Shown here one piece after another: positions 44,566-53,686 of a stretch of DNA of 64,000 nt. Source of the DNA: Allopusillimonas sp008369125. Its GTDB lineage: Bacteria > Pseudomonadota > Gammaproteobacteria > Burkholderiales > Burkholderiaceae_B. The position numbers were made by a program, and so were the translations under genes. The DNA lies in assembly GCF_008369125.1 (NCBI RefSeq), contig NZ_VOAY01000002.1, positions 124,001 to 188,000 of the forward strand, read 5' to 3'. The notes beneath the pieces were generated by a model. That model worked only from the letters and a program-made list of their open reading frames with translations, did no database searches and was not told where the DNA came from. Position 1 is the stretch's first letter. Each line of letters opens with the position of its first letter.

Positions 44566-46294
44566 GTTTCCCTCCTTGTATTTTGCCGCCACGCAACAAT
44601 TTGCCTGGCAAAGCACCCGTAGCTTCCCCATTCAGAAAAATAGGCTCACCCGCCACCAACGTCGCAACATACCCGTCCGCTCGCTGAACAAGGCGTCGCC
44701 CTCCTGCCGGCAAATCAAACACCATTTCTGGAACATGCACCTGCAGTTTCTCCATGTCGATGATGTTGATATCGGCCTTAAATCCTGGCTTCAAAATGCC
44801 TCGATCAGTTAACCCATAGATGCGTGCCGTGTCAGACGTTTGTCTTTTGACGATCCATTCCAAGGGCAAGTGTGCCCCCCGCGTGCGATCGCGAGTCCAA
44901 TGTGTCAGCATAAATGTGGGCATGCTTACATCACAAATATAGCCACAATGAGCCCCACCGTCGGATAAGCTATTTACTGTGCCTTCATGCTGCAATAGAT
45001 CATGCAGATGGTCCAAGTTTTCATTCGAGTAGTTAAACGAAGGAAAATATAAAATAGCAGTACCTTCTTTCTCCATCATCCAATCATAAATAATGTGAAG
45101 AGGTTCACGCCCTGTATGCCGGGCGACTGCCGCAACGCTGTGCTCTGGTGCCGGCTCATACTCAGCAACACCATTGATTGCAAGGGGGAATATTTTATGA
45201 AAATTGCCGAACAACGTCGCGGAACGACGGTCTAGGTGCTCTGTTTTCTCCTGCAGGATTTGTGCACGAATTGCTGGGTCTCGAAGCTTTTTAAGCTTTT
45301 CTTTGAAAGGAAGTGAGCCTAACGCTTTATAGGCACTCACCCCTATAAAAGGATGTAAGGTACTTTGCCAGGAAAACAAGATACCTAGTGGGCGCCCACT
45401 GATACCCGCAAATAATGGCACTTGGTTTGTTTGAGCATCATTGAGTAAGCCCAGTATGGTTTTCCAAACATCGGGGGCCTCATCAGTCTGTTGCAGGTTA
45501 AAGAGCACGGGAAGTTGATTATGCTTTGCAAGGGCCGTCAACCACGGCATCTCTTGTTCCATATTTGGATGATTACTCGTCATCTGAAAGGCTCCATGAC
45601 CCACTTCGGCCATGACGGTACCTAACGACATCACCTCGTCTTCAGTGGCAAAAGTACCTGGAGGGTACTTTCGCCCATCGTACTTATGCAAAAAAGTTCG
45701 CCCTGTCGAGAAGCCCACTGCGCCGGCTAACAGCCCCTCGCGCACTATTTCACGCATCTCACGCAAGTCAGCAGGGGAAGCTTCATCATGATGGATGGCG
45801 CGATCACCCATTACGTACGCCCTAACTGCAGAATGAGGGATCTGGGCACCAATATCTAAGGCTTTAGGGCGCCGGTCCAACGCATCCAAATACTCAGGGA
45901 AGGTTTCCCACTCCCACTCAATTCCCTCAGATAGGACTGTGCCTGGAATATCTTCCACGCCTTCCATCACTTTAATCAACCATTCCCGCCGATCGGGTTT
46001 AACTGGAGCAAAGCCGACACCACAATTGCCCATGATTGCCGTCGTCACGCCATGCCAGGTGCTGGGACTCAGGTAAGGGTCCCAAGTAGCTTGGCCGTCA
46101 TAGTGCGTATGCACATCTACCCACCCAGGGGTAACGACACAACCGTCAGCATCTAGTTCGCGACGAGCCGGGCCTAACCCTGTACCAACAGCCTGAACTC
46201 GACCATCAGTTATCGCGACATCCGCAACAAAAGCCGGGCTTCCCGTTCCATCAATTACTGTGCCACCACGCACTAAAAGATCATGCATCGTCAT
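44558..46294 (-). CDS. N-acyl-D-amino-acid deacylase family amidohydrolase
   Basis: A 578-residue D-aminoacylase-like hydrolase: metal-binding HxH in VDVHTHYDGQATWDP, IMGNCGVGFAPV, a histidine in MTSNHPNMEQ and the late motif LSDGGAHCGY. Family enzymes deacylate N-acyl-D-amino acids or open related amides. It is the first gene of a unit with the RutE-like gene and follows a Bug receptor gene on the same strand, so the three probably import and break down one compound. No signal peptide is present. Confidence 0.85.
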   Translation of the reverse strand: MTMHDLLVRGGTVIDGTGSPAFVADVAITDGRVQAVGTGLGPARRELDADGCVVTPGWVDVHTHYDGQATWDPYLSPSTWHGVTTAIMGNCGVGFAPVKPDRREWLIKVMEGVEDIPGTVLSEGIEWEWETFPEYLDALDRRPKALDIGAQIPHSAVRAYVMGDRAIHHDEASPADLREMREIVREGLLAGAVGFSTGRTFLHKYDGRKYPPGTFATEDEVMSLGTVMAEVGHGAFQMTSNHPNMEQEMPWLTALAKHNQLPVLFNLQQTDEAPDVWKTILGLLNDAQTNQVPLFAGISGRPLGILFSWQSTLHPFIGVSAYKALGSLPFKEKLKKLRDPAIRAQILQEKTEHLDRRSATLFGNFHKIFPLAINGVAEYEPAPEHSVAAVARHTGREPLHIIYDWMMEKEGTAILYFPSFNYSNENLDHLHDLLQHEGTVNSLSDGGAHCGYICDVSMPTFMLTHWTRDRTRGAHLPLEWIVKRQTSDTARIYGLTDRGILKPGFKADINIIDMEKLQVHVPEMVFDLPAGGRRLVQRADGYVATLVAGEPIFLNGEATGALPGKLLRGGKIQGGKHA

Positions 46295-46318
46295 TCCTTG
46301 TAATAATTCTCGTACGGT

Positions 46319-47326
46319 TTATTGGAGTGTGATATTCGCTTTTTTTATGACATCACCCCATCGTTGATAATCATTTTTGACTATCGACTTAAACTCTTCA
46401 GGACCAGCCCCGCTTATTTCGTTACCCTGTGTCTCAACCATTTTGGTGATTTTTTCACTGAGCAATGCGTCCCGAAAAACTGATGCAATTCGCTCTGCCA
46501 GTTCAGGTTGCATGTTGCCAGGGCCGAATATCCCTTGCCATCCCACGATATCCAACCCAGGAATACCTTGTTCAGCGAGCGTCGGAAGGTCAGGCAACAC
46601 ACGCAGTCGCTTATCTGTAGCCGGCCCCAGCAGTTTGACTTTACGGGCCTTGCCATTCTCAACGGCGGTTGCTGTGCCATCAAAATAAATCTGCACATCA
46701 CCTGCCATCAGTGCGACCGTAGCGTCGGCGGTACCCTTGTACGGAATATGAACAATGTCAATATCGGAGCTCATTTTCAGAAGCTCACCATTTAAGTGAG
46801 AGGTCGAACCGATACTGTAGGAAGCAAAATTAAGCTTTCCTGGATTCTTCTTGGCATATTCAATCATTTCTGCAGTGGTATTGAACGGAGCATCCTTATT
46901 GGCAACAAGAACCGTGGCTGATCGAACCGCCTGTACGATGGGTGTGAAGTCTTTGAAGGGGTCATAGGGCAGATCTTTAAACAGGTGCGGGTTCTGCGTG
47001 TGTGTGACAACTATGGTGTAAAGCAGCGTGTTGCCATCCGCAGGAGCACGACTCACGTGCTGGGCGCCAATGATGGTGCTTGCACCTGGTTTGTTGTCGA
47101 CCACGATAGTGGCCCCTGTCTGCTCCGATACTTTATGAGCGATAGCGCGTGCCAATGTGTCCGATCCTGATCCTGCAGGGAATGGAACTATCAGGTTCAC
47201 CGGCTTACCAGGCGCGGGCCATTCTACGTTTGCGCCAACAGCTGCGGTTGACGTCAAACTTAAGATGCAAACAGCTCCGACAACGCCTATTTGCTGAATT
47301 GCACAGAACATTTTTTTTATGTACAT
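46319..47326 (-). CDS. Tripartite tricarboxylate transporter-type substrate-binding protein (Bug/TctC)
   Basis: A 335-residue Bug receptor beginning at the ATG at 47326, which has GGGGGAGA upstream; a longer frame to 47467 is not supported. The signal peptide MYIKKMFCAIQQIGVVGAVC is cleaved near VGA. Motifs include GKPVNLIVPFPAGSGSDTLA, VVDNKPGASTIIGAQH and IVHIPYKGTADA. No permease genes are adjacent. It is 24 bases upstream of the D-aminoacylase gene and divergent from a LysR gene. Confidence 0.9.
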   Translation of the reverse strand: MYIKKMFCAIQQIGVVGAVCILSLTSTAAVGANVEWPAPGKPVNLIVPFPAGSGSDTLARAIAHKVSEQTGATIVVDNKPGASTIIGAQHVSRAPADGNTLLYTIVVTHTQNPHLFKDLPYDPFKDFTPIVQAVRSATVLVANKDAPFNTTAEMIEYAKKNPGKLNFASYSIGSTSHLNGELLKMSSDIDIVHIPYKGTADATVALMAGDVQIYFDGTATAVENGKARKVKLLGPATDKRLRVLPDLPTLAEQGIPGLDIVGWQGIFGPGNMQPELAERIASVFRDALLSEKITKMVETQGNEISGAGPEEFKSIVKNDYQRWGDVIKKANITLQ

Positions 47327-47499
47327 AGTGTCTCCCCCCTTAGGGTGGTAATAATTTTTTCGCAGTGCGATGTAATTAAAATGGCCGGTCAGTAAAAAAA
47401 TAAACAAAACCACTGAAATCGACCAAGAAATCAATATAGAGTTGATACGACCACGAATCAAATGCATAATAGTTGAAGATTCTATGAGAAAAAATCATC

Positions 47500-48414
47500 A
47501 TGTTCAGTCTTCGTCAGTTGGAGCACTTCGCAGTCCTAGTCGAGGAAAAAAGCTATACAAGTGCGGCACAAAGGCTTCATGTAACTCAATCTGCATTGAG
47601 CCGCAGTATCCAGTCTCTTGAGGCGACGCTTGATTTGCGTCTTTTTGATAGAACTCCAGGTGGTGTGTCGCTAACACAGTCTGGGCAATTCATGCTCCAA
47701 CACGTAGAGCATCTATTGACTGGGGCAAATGCGCTTAAGCGCGACGCCATCATGTTGCGCGGCCACAATACAGGTAAGGTTCGTTTTGGCGCAGGCGTTT
47801 TCCCTGCTGCGGCATTTCTTTCGCCCTTATTACGACAAATTGCTGTCGGTTACCCACGCATTAGCATTCATGTAGAAATAGAAAGCTGGCACCGGTTGCT
47901 CGACAAGCTTGACCGCAAGAAGCTAGATTTTGTAGTGGCCATTACGCACAGCTTGCCGCCATCGTCGCAGTACGCGACCCGACCTTTACCTAATCAAACA
48001 GCGGGGCTATTTGTTCGAGCCGACCACCCCTTATTGAAAGTATCCCCATCAGCGCTAACTCAACAAGTCATGAAGTACGGCTTAGCGACCACCGATCTGC
48101 CCCCGCGCGCCCGGCAACAACTTGCCACAGTATATGGACTGACAGATAGTGAACAGCTGCCTATTACCTTGGAATGCAACAACATTGACGCCTTACGGGA
48201 CGTTGCCATGTCCGGCGACACAGTGCTATTTTCAACGCGTGAGGCCATCTTTTCATCCGTTCAGTCAGGGCAATTAGTACAACTTCCAATGACTTATTCC
48301 GATGGTGCGAATTTAACCTGCAGTATTATTCATCACGCCCATCTCACGTTGACGCCAGCTGTCGAAACAGTCATCGATTTAATTCAAACGATTATCCCTG
48401 CGCTTGAGAAATAA
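47500..48414 (+). CDS. LysR family transcriptional regulator
   Basis: A 304-residue LysR regulator with the HTH RQLEHFAVLVEEKSYTSAAQ then VTQSALSRSIQSLEATL. It is divergent from the Bug/D-aminoacylase/RutE-like operon across a 170-base gap, the textbook position for the regulator of that operon. The effector domain shows no special feature. Confidence 0.9.
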   Translation: MFSLRQLEHFAVLVEEKSYTSAAQRLHVTQSALSRSIQSLEATLDLRLFDRTPGGVSLTQSGQFMLQHVEHLLTGANALKRDAIMLRGHNTGKVRFGAGVFPAAAFLSPLLRQIAVGYPRISIHVEIESWHRLLDKLDRKKLDFVVAITHSLPPSSQYATRPLPNQTAGLFVRADHPLLKVSPSALTQQVMKYGLATTDLPPRARQQLATVYGLTDSEQLPITLECNNIDALRDVAMSGDTVLFSTREAIFSSVQSGQLVQLPMTYSDGANLTCSIIHHAHLTLTPAVETVIDLIQTIIPALEK

Positions 48415-48838
48415 ATAATAAGGACGTATGTCGTACCAGCCATTGACCACAATAAACACTTATTCCCCGTAGACAGCTCTCATATTCGGACAGGCAGTCG
48501 ACAAAAAAATACAGCCAAACTCTGCTCAAGAAATTAAAGTGCGAAATGGTCAAGCGTAACTACGCGAACCCCACCCCTACACGTAAGTGTGCTACGCCTT
48601 GACTGTGCCCAAGGCAGCGATGCTTCTTGTCCGAGTTGAAGTTTCATGAAATTATGCTTTTCCGTACGGCACATAGCCAGACATTAGATTACGAACTGGA
48701 GCGAAACTGAGTTGTCCAGAAATTCCGGATAACTACAGTCAACGACCTCAACAACGTGAACTGCCCGTAGGACTGTCGCCGCATATCCTTTCTGTAAAAA
48801 CCCGAAAAAATGATTAGATTTTGTGCTATTTATAATCT
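48415..48838. other. Gene-poor stretch with an AbiEi shard
   Basis: About 420 bases without an intact gene. At 48612-48641 a 30-base piece, GGCAGCGATGCTTCTTG and flanks, matches the 3' part of the AbiEi gene at 51664-51693 in the same orientation at 28 or 29 positions by eye. The rest shows nothing I can assign. Confidence 0.5.
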
Positions 48839-49599
48839 ATGGATATAAATTAAAGACACAATCTGATCAAACGTCTGCAATCTGACCTTCCACGCGGTGC
48901 GCCATTTAATTTGGCCACCCTGGCCGCGCTTGGGGAGTCGCCCACGCTCGCCGCATCCTATGCCAAAAATGGATGGCTCGTGCGCCTAGCTCAAGGCGTT
49001 TACGCCTTCCCCAATGACAACTTCAGCGTCTATGGCGCATTGCAGTTTCTCCAACAACACGTGTCCGGCCTTTATGTCGGGGGCAAGAGCGCCCTAGCCA
49101 TGCATGGTGTCAGGCACAACCTGGGCAGCCGCCATACGCTGGTGTTGTGGGGTAACCGTCCGCCACACCCCGCCAACTTGGTTCACCGCGCGCTTTCCGG
49201 CGCGCTACGTCTACGCCAGTCTTTTCGACTGGCCCGACAATACGCTGCCTGCCAAGAACTTGGGCACGCCGCCTGGCCAACCCGAAGGCTTGTGCGTATC
49301 GGTCGCCGAGCGCGCCGTGCTGGAAATGCTGTACGACGCCGGTACCAGGCAAAGCCTGCAAGAAGCACGCAATCTCTTTGACGGCCTGCGTTCACCATGC
49401 AAGGAACTGCTCGGCCAGTTGCTAGCTTGCTGCACCAGCGTGAAAGCCGTTCGCCTGTTCCTCACCTGGGCGCGGGAAACCGACGTTGTGAACGTGGATA
49501 ATCTCTTGGGCCTGCTATGCCCTGCGCACGGGCAGTAATAAACGTTGGATGAGCCAGCTCCCCGACGGCACACTACTAAGCTTGAACCCTTATGGATAA
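48839..49599 (+). pseudogene. AbiEi-family antitoxin gene, broken by a stop and two frameshifts
   Basis: The ATG at 48839 is followed after four codons by an in-frame TAA, then the family pattern starts: LATLAALGESPTLAASYAKN, VRLAQGVYAF, VSGLYVGGKSALAMHGVRHN. Near 49150-49172 the reading shifts to the frame of PPTWFTARFPARYVYASLFD and VAERAVLEMLYDAGTRQSLQ. Near 49505-49525 it shifts again to the frame ending LRTGSNKRWMSQLPDGTLL at a TAA (49597-49599). The homologue at 51568-52305 follows the same order without breaks. It once preceded the toxin stump at 49592. Confidence 0.8.
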
Positions 49600-49675
49600 A
49601 ACCTACGCTGATACCCTTGAAGGCGCAAAAGGCTTCACCTTCAACGTGTCGATGAAGAAGGACCATTTGTTTTAA
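49592..49675 (+). pseudogene. AbiEii toxin, N-terminal stump
   Basis: Twenty-seven codons start MDKTYADT, the standard beginning of AbiEii-type nucleotidyltransferases, and then change to unrelated residues before a TAA. The ATG overlaps the end of the broken AbiEi gene by eight bases, the normal coupling of such pairs. An internal deletion removed the whole catalytic domain. Confidence 0.6.
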
Positions 49676-49749
49676 CAACACCAACAGAATCGCGACCGTT
49701 ATACGACTGCAGCGCTATTTCTCATACTCTTGGCGTACAACCGCGCACC

Positions 49750-50694
49750 TCACATAACATCAAGATAGTGGTGAATACGGGCCAGTAGCGTTTCAAAATC
49801 AGGCTGCCCTTGATAGTACAGCGCTCTGGTTTTCTGGTATTGCTCAGCGAAGCGCTTACGTTGTTCAGTATCGCTCAAGAGGAAAGCGGGATTGCGGGTG
49901 ATTACTTGCTCATCCCCAGTGCGAAAGCGCTGCGCTTTACGTTTCTGATAGGCTGGACTCTGCAAATAGTCTTGAACCTCTTGTATGCCGAGCAAACAAT
50001 ACACGTCGTAGTAATGTCGCAGGAAATTAGCAGGGAACGCCCGAGACTCATCTAATCGACGGTACTTGGTGGAGATGGTTTGCAGCTTCTCGACAAAGGT
50101 GTGGGTTGGTGCGTAGCAAGACACATCTATTGCGCGATTGTCGAATACATCGACCCCTCGTTCGAGGGCAAGGTCTAACGCCCAAGACGAAATTGTTATC
50201 GGACGATTTGGAGCTGTGTCGTCAAACCCAGACTCCAATAAAACACCGTCCTTGATGCCAGCCAGAGTTGCCACACGCGGCGTGTAGATCAAGCGAATGC
50301 CCGCGCTACGCATCTTGCTGTCGTCAAACTCCGTATCACGCTCTACACCGACAATACCGGGAATACGAATGCGTGTGGCCAGGTCATCGTAATAGGTACG
50401 CCTTGACTCGACGTGTGCTGGCTTATCCTGGTTACGGCCAGTTTTCACATCCATACCTATCGGCGGTTCGATCCGGATATCGATGTCTTCTGAGAATCGG
50501 TGGATGACCCCAAACCCTTTTGACAACGAGGTTCCGCCCTTCAGTTCGAACTGAAAGCCCTGGTCTTGCAAGCCCCACAGACAATGCATGATCCAGTAGT
50601 CTTTCTCAACCAACGTAGGATCGAGGCCACGCTCATCAGCTACCAGCGTAAGCAACTGATCGAAATCTCGCCGATCGTGCAAGAAATCAGCCAT
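49750..50694 (-). CDS. Nucleotidyltransferase AbiEii/AbiGii toxin family protein
   Basis: A protein of about 314 residues starting at the ATG at 50694, eight bases inside the antitoxin gene end; a longer frame to 50832 is not supported. The nucleotidyltransferase signature is intact: ELKGGTSLSKGFGVIHRFSE followed by DIDIRI, with the family's GGTSLSK and DxD elements. AbiEii-type toxins add nucleotides to RNA (for related MenT toxins, to tRNA) and stop growth. With the DUF6088 antitoxin it forms the only complete AbiE-like pair in the cluster. Confidence 0.87.
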   Translation of the reverse strand: MADFLHDRRDFDQLLTLVADERGLDPTLVEKDYWIMHCLWGLQDQGFQFELKGGTSLSKGFGVIHRFSEDIDIRIEPPIGMDVKTGRNQDKPAHVESRRTYYDDLATRIRIPGIVGVERDTEFDDSKMRSAGIRLIYTPRVATLAGIKDGVLLESGFDDTAPNRPITISSWALDLALERGVDVFDNRAIDVSCYAPTHTFVEKLQTISTKYRRLDESRAFPANFLRHYYDVYCLLGIQEVQDYLQSPAYQKRKAQRFRTGDEQVITRNPAFLLSDTEQRKRFAEQYQKTRALYYQGQPDFETLLARIHHYLDVM

Positions 50695-51295
50695 CCAACC
50701 ACTCACGAAAACGCTTACGTGTAGCCATGCTGCCATAGTTTTCGACTGCTCGTTCAAGGCGGGTAGAGTCGAAAGATGACAATTTGACGTGTGCTTGATG
50801 TAATACAGCATCGTGATCTTCAGCCAACTCATCCAGATTATTCAACAAATCGACGAACAGGAACTCTGGGCTTAGCTTTTTGGGAAAGCGCGGCTTTATA
50901 CGAAAATCGAACTGCCGGTTTCCGAGTGTGAAGACCCCGTGACGTTTATGGTTGTAAACCAGAGTACGGTTATACAACTGCGTGGTACCCAAACCTACGG
51001 TGTTGTAGGCTGAAGGAGAAAACACGAGAAAATCTTTGTCACGCAGGAAGCTCTCCACCACCAGACCGTCTGCAGGAGGCAGAAGCCCAAAAGCGGATTG
51101 TTTGGGCGAGTGATAAAGGCCCTGGGCGAGTTTTTTCAACCTACCACTGGCCACTAGCTGGCGCAGGTGCCTGTCCACAGCCGTAGTAAGACGTGCCAAG
51201 TCCTCGCGTCGGTAAACACGACCCGGCTTGAGTTGGCCTGCGAGGCGAGAAGCTCCACCTTTCACAGACTCGGTGGCAGTATTGATGGTAGCCAT
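50687..51295 (-). CDS. DUF6088/AbiEi-type antitoxin
   Basis: A 202-residue antitoxin with an N-terminal winged helix (YRREDLARLTTAVDRHLRQL, then ASGRLKKLAQGLYHSPKQSA) and a C-terminal domain containing YNRTLVYNHKRHGVF. It matches the DUF6088 type that precedes AbiEii toxins. Its last bases overlap the toxin start, so translation is coupled. It should repress its own promoter; the sequence just upstream (51296-51345) is very A+T-rich. A piece of this gene is repeated at 43657-43795. Confidence 0.85.
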   Translation of the reverse strand: MATINTATESVKGGASRLAGQLKPGRVYRREDLARLTTAVDRHLRQLVASGRLKKLAQGLYHSPKQSAFGLLPPADGLVVESFLRDKDFLVFSPSAYNTVGLGTTQLYNRTLVYNHKRHGVFTLGNRQFDFRIKPRFPKKLSPEFLFVDLLNNLDELAEDHDAVLHQAHVKLSSFDSTRLERAVENYGSMATRKRFREWLDG

Positions 51296-51406
51296 GTGAC
51301 TGTTTTTTCATTTATATTTCATGCATTCTAGCATTTATAAAATAGCCAGATGTGAAATATCAACAGATTCATTTCCAGCGGATGCCTGGAAGTTATGCTT
51401 GTAGTC

Positions 51407-51571
51407 TTACCGGATGTCCTGCAGCGACGTAAACAGCACCTCATGCCGCGGCATGTCACGCACAAACAGATTGATTGCCGTACCGCCCTTCAAGGCAAAC
51501 GTGTCATCGACGAACACAAGCGGCGCCACATGCGTCAACAAACGTGCGGTATCTAAATAAATCTGATTCAT
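51407..51571 (-). pseudogene. Truncated AbiEii toxin following an intact AbiEi gene
   Basis: Fifty-four codons begin MNQIYLDTARLLTHVAPLVF and reach FALKGGTAINLFVRDMPR, the GGT(A/S) nucleotide-binding loop of AbiEii. They then lose the family pattern and stop before the catalytic DxD. The ATG overlaps the AbiEi stop (ATGA). The toxin is therefore inactive and its antitoxin is an orphan. Confidence 0.75.
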
Positions 51572-52305
51572 GGTTTAAGTACCAGCATGCCATCGGCCGA
51601 TTGAGACACCCAGGGCCGGGCACTGCCCGTGGGCAGTGCAGTCGGATCAAGTTTGGCCACCCATGGCAGCGATGCTTCTTGTGCGAGCTGAAGGCACAGC
51701 CGCACGGTCTTGACACTCGTACAATGCTGTAGCAGTTCACGCAACACGTCGGCACGCAGGCTGTAGGCACTTTCGATAATTTCGCGGGCTTCCTGCAATG
51801 GCTGGCGCACACCTACCTCGCTTAACAACTCCAGCAACGCCCGCTCCGGTGCCGACACCAGCGGCGCGCCATCGCGCTTCTCGAAGGGACCAACGTGCAG
51901 CAAAGCGTTTGGCTGCTCGGTAAACAAGCGTTTGCGATGATACTCAGCCGGAAAACGCTCGATGAACCACGCAGGCAAACGCCCTGCCGTCCAGCCATAC
52001 AAATGCAGTACCGGCTGCTGCGACACATACTGCCGCACACCGTACCAATCGAGAGCTGATTTGCCGCCGACATGCAGCCCCGTATACCGACGTTGCAATA
52101 GCAAAAGACTGGGATACAAGGCCACGGTATCGTTCGGCCGAGCATATACCCCACGCGCCAGACGCGTGAGCCAGCCTGCCTTGACGTAGTGAACGGCCAA
52201 GTCTGCAGAGATACCCAGTGCAGCCAAATCGTTCGATGTCAGCGGCATTCCCGGCGCAAGCTGGGTGTAGAGTGCATTTAACTTACTTTTACCTATCGTA
52301 GCCAT
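51568..52305 (-). CDS. AbiEi-family antitoxin (toxin partner truncated)
   Basis: A 245-residue intact AbiEi antitoxin: N-terminal winged helix (TSNDLAALGISADLAVHYVK, WLTRLARGVYA), VGGKSALDWYGVRQYVSQ, and the later conserved APERALLELLSEVGVRQPLQ. AbiEi proteins repress their own operon and neutralise AbiEii. The toxin gene fused to its end is cut short, so this is an orphan. An inverted repeat upstream may be its operator. Confidence 0.87.
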   Translation of the reverse strand: MATIGKSKLNALYTQLAPGMPLTSNDLAALGISADLAVHYVKAGWLTRLARGVYARPNDTVALYPSLLLLQRRYTGLHVGGKSALDWYGVRQYVSQQPVLHLYGWTAGRLPAWFIERFPAEYHRKRLFTEQPNALLHVGPFEKRDGAPLVSAPERALLELLSEVGVRQPLQEAREIIESAYSLRADVLRELLQHCTSVKTVRLCLQLAQEASLPWVAKLDPTALPTGSARPWVSQSADGMLVLKP

Positions 52306-52330
52306 ACTACGATATTTACAACTTTTCTAA

Positions 52331-52360
52331 TTTAAAGTCAATTTTCAATTAGACTTAAAT
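52331..52360. promoter_or_regulatory. Inverted repeat upstream of the AbiEi gene, candidate operator
   Basis: TTTAAAGTC (52331-52339) is mirrored, with one base difference, by GACTTAAAT (52352-52360), 25 bases before the start of the AbiEi gene. An 8-base direct repeat, ACTACGAT, occurs on both sides (about 52308 and 52373). AbiEi family antitoxins are known to bind repeats at their promoters. Confidence 0.4.
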
Positions 52361-52580
52361 AATCGCAGTCAAACTACGATGAATCAAATTTAACAAAATT
52401 ATTCGGCTTACTTATGTGTCTTCGTCACGGAAAAATCATCAAAGCGGAAACAGCGTCACGACATCGACCGACTCGCCATAAGTCACCGCCTGTCGCCTAG
52501 CGTAATGCGCCCGCCCGCCTTTCAGTCGCACCGGATATACAAAAGTAATTTTGGCCGGTTGAGCCGTAGTGATGCACGGC

Positions 52581-53114
52581 CTAAGGGGTAAAAAGCCGAA
52601 TATCGTTCAGGGCCTGCATTAACCACCCGAACGATATCCGCTCTTGCTCCAGCCGCACGTATACATTGTCTTGCAGCCGCTGCCAGCGGATGCTGTCGTA
52701 GACCGCGCGTTCTTGGAGTGTTAAGCGTGGCAGATCACGCAATATAGGCTGCGGCTCGGTCACCCATTGCTCCCTATGTGCCATAAGGGTGGCACTATCC
52801 ATCAGGAAAGAAACGGCATGAGGCAGGTGGTTGCGTAGCTGGTCAAGAGTCGCGAATCCGTGGGTATCCAGGTCGCCCCAGTAATACACCACTTTAGTAT
52901 GCAGCCATTGCGCTTGCTGCAGCATGTCAAAACCATATCCGCCGCCAAATATCACCAAACTGTCTTCCAAATCAGGAAAGGCCAGGAAGTTGACTTCGTT
53001 CTCGGTGATAAAAACCCTGGATACGCGAGGATCAAGGCAGGAAAACGTATCATGGCTTACGGTAATGTCCTGGTCTTTACCGCCAGGCAGCAATGCGCTA
53101 TTGAAATCCACCAC
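52581..53114 (-). pseudogene. Wadjet JetD (DUF2220), C-terminal fragment
   Basis: About 177 codons match the C-terminal Toprim-like nuclease part of JetD: FITENEVNFLAFPD, then YYWGDLDTHGFATLDQLRNH and LMDSATLMAH, ending ISFGWLMQALNDIRL. The conserved glutamate and DxD (GDLD) are present. The N-terminal half of JetD is absent and an in-frame stop lies shortly before the GTG at 53114. No jetA, jetB or jetC gene exists in the window. Just downstream (52439-52570) an unassigned startless frame reads VYPVRLKGGRAHYARRQAVT. This is the relic of a plasmid-defence system. Confidence 0.75.
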
Positions 53115-53147
53115 ACGGAAGACCCGGCGTATGAGCGGAGATCATTG

Positions 53148-53686
53148 ACGCCGTATGACTCGCGTACCAAGAGGCACCACACTACGATGGCCATATCCTT
53201 GATCGCTACCATTCTTCGCGACCTGCTGACACATGCGCGTTAACCGCGCGCATATTGAAGAAGGCCAAGGTTGTGTGGATTTCCAAGAGTTGGTTAATTA
53301 AACACAATAAAACATAAATTACAATTAACGAAGAAGCGAACCGTTGCAAACATTTTAAACAAACTTACCGCTTAAAATAAGAAGTTGTACACAGTGACAC
53401 TACGGACTTGAAGCGTCGGTGCGAGGACGGTTGGCAAATCGACTTATTCATCGAGCAGTTAACGGATTAGTTAATCAAATGTTACAGACACGCATTAAGA
53501 CCAGCAACTATTAGAAATAATTTGAGGTTATTATTAGCATCTTAAAAAAATAATTTTGGCTGTTTACTAAATGGCATTAGGCTCGAACAATTAGCCTTTT
53601 AACACCCAACAAAGCAGTCCTATAGCCAACAGACTGATCATCACAAGCGGTGTGCATACGCCGCATCAACCGGAATCAACATTAAG
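53148..53686. other. Upstream region of the cellulose operon
   Basis: About 540 bases, A+T-rich between 53280 and 53600, with no coding frame of any known family. The promoter and any regulator sites for bcsD would lie here. No convincing hairpin or repeat was found. Confidence 0.4.
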
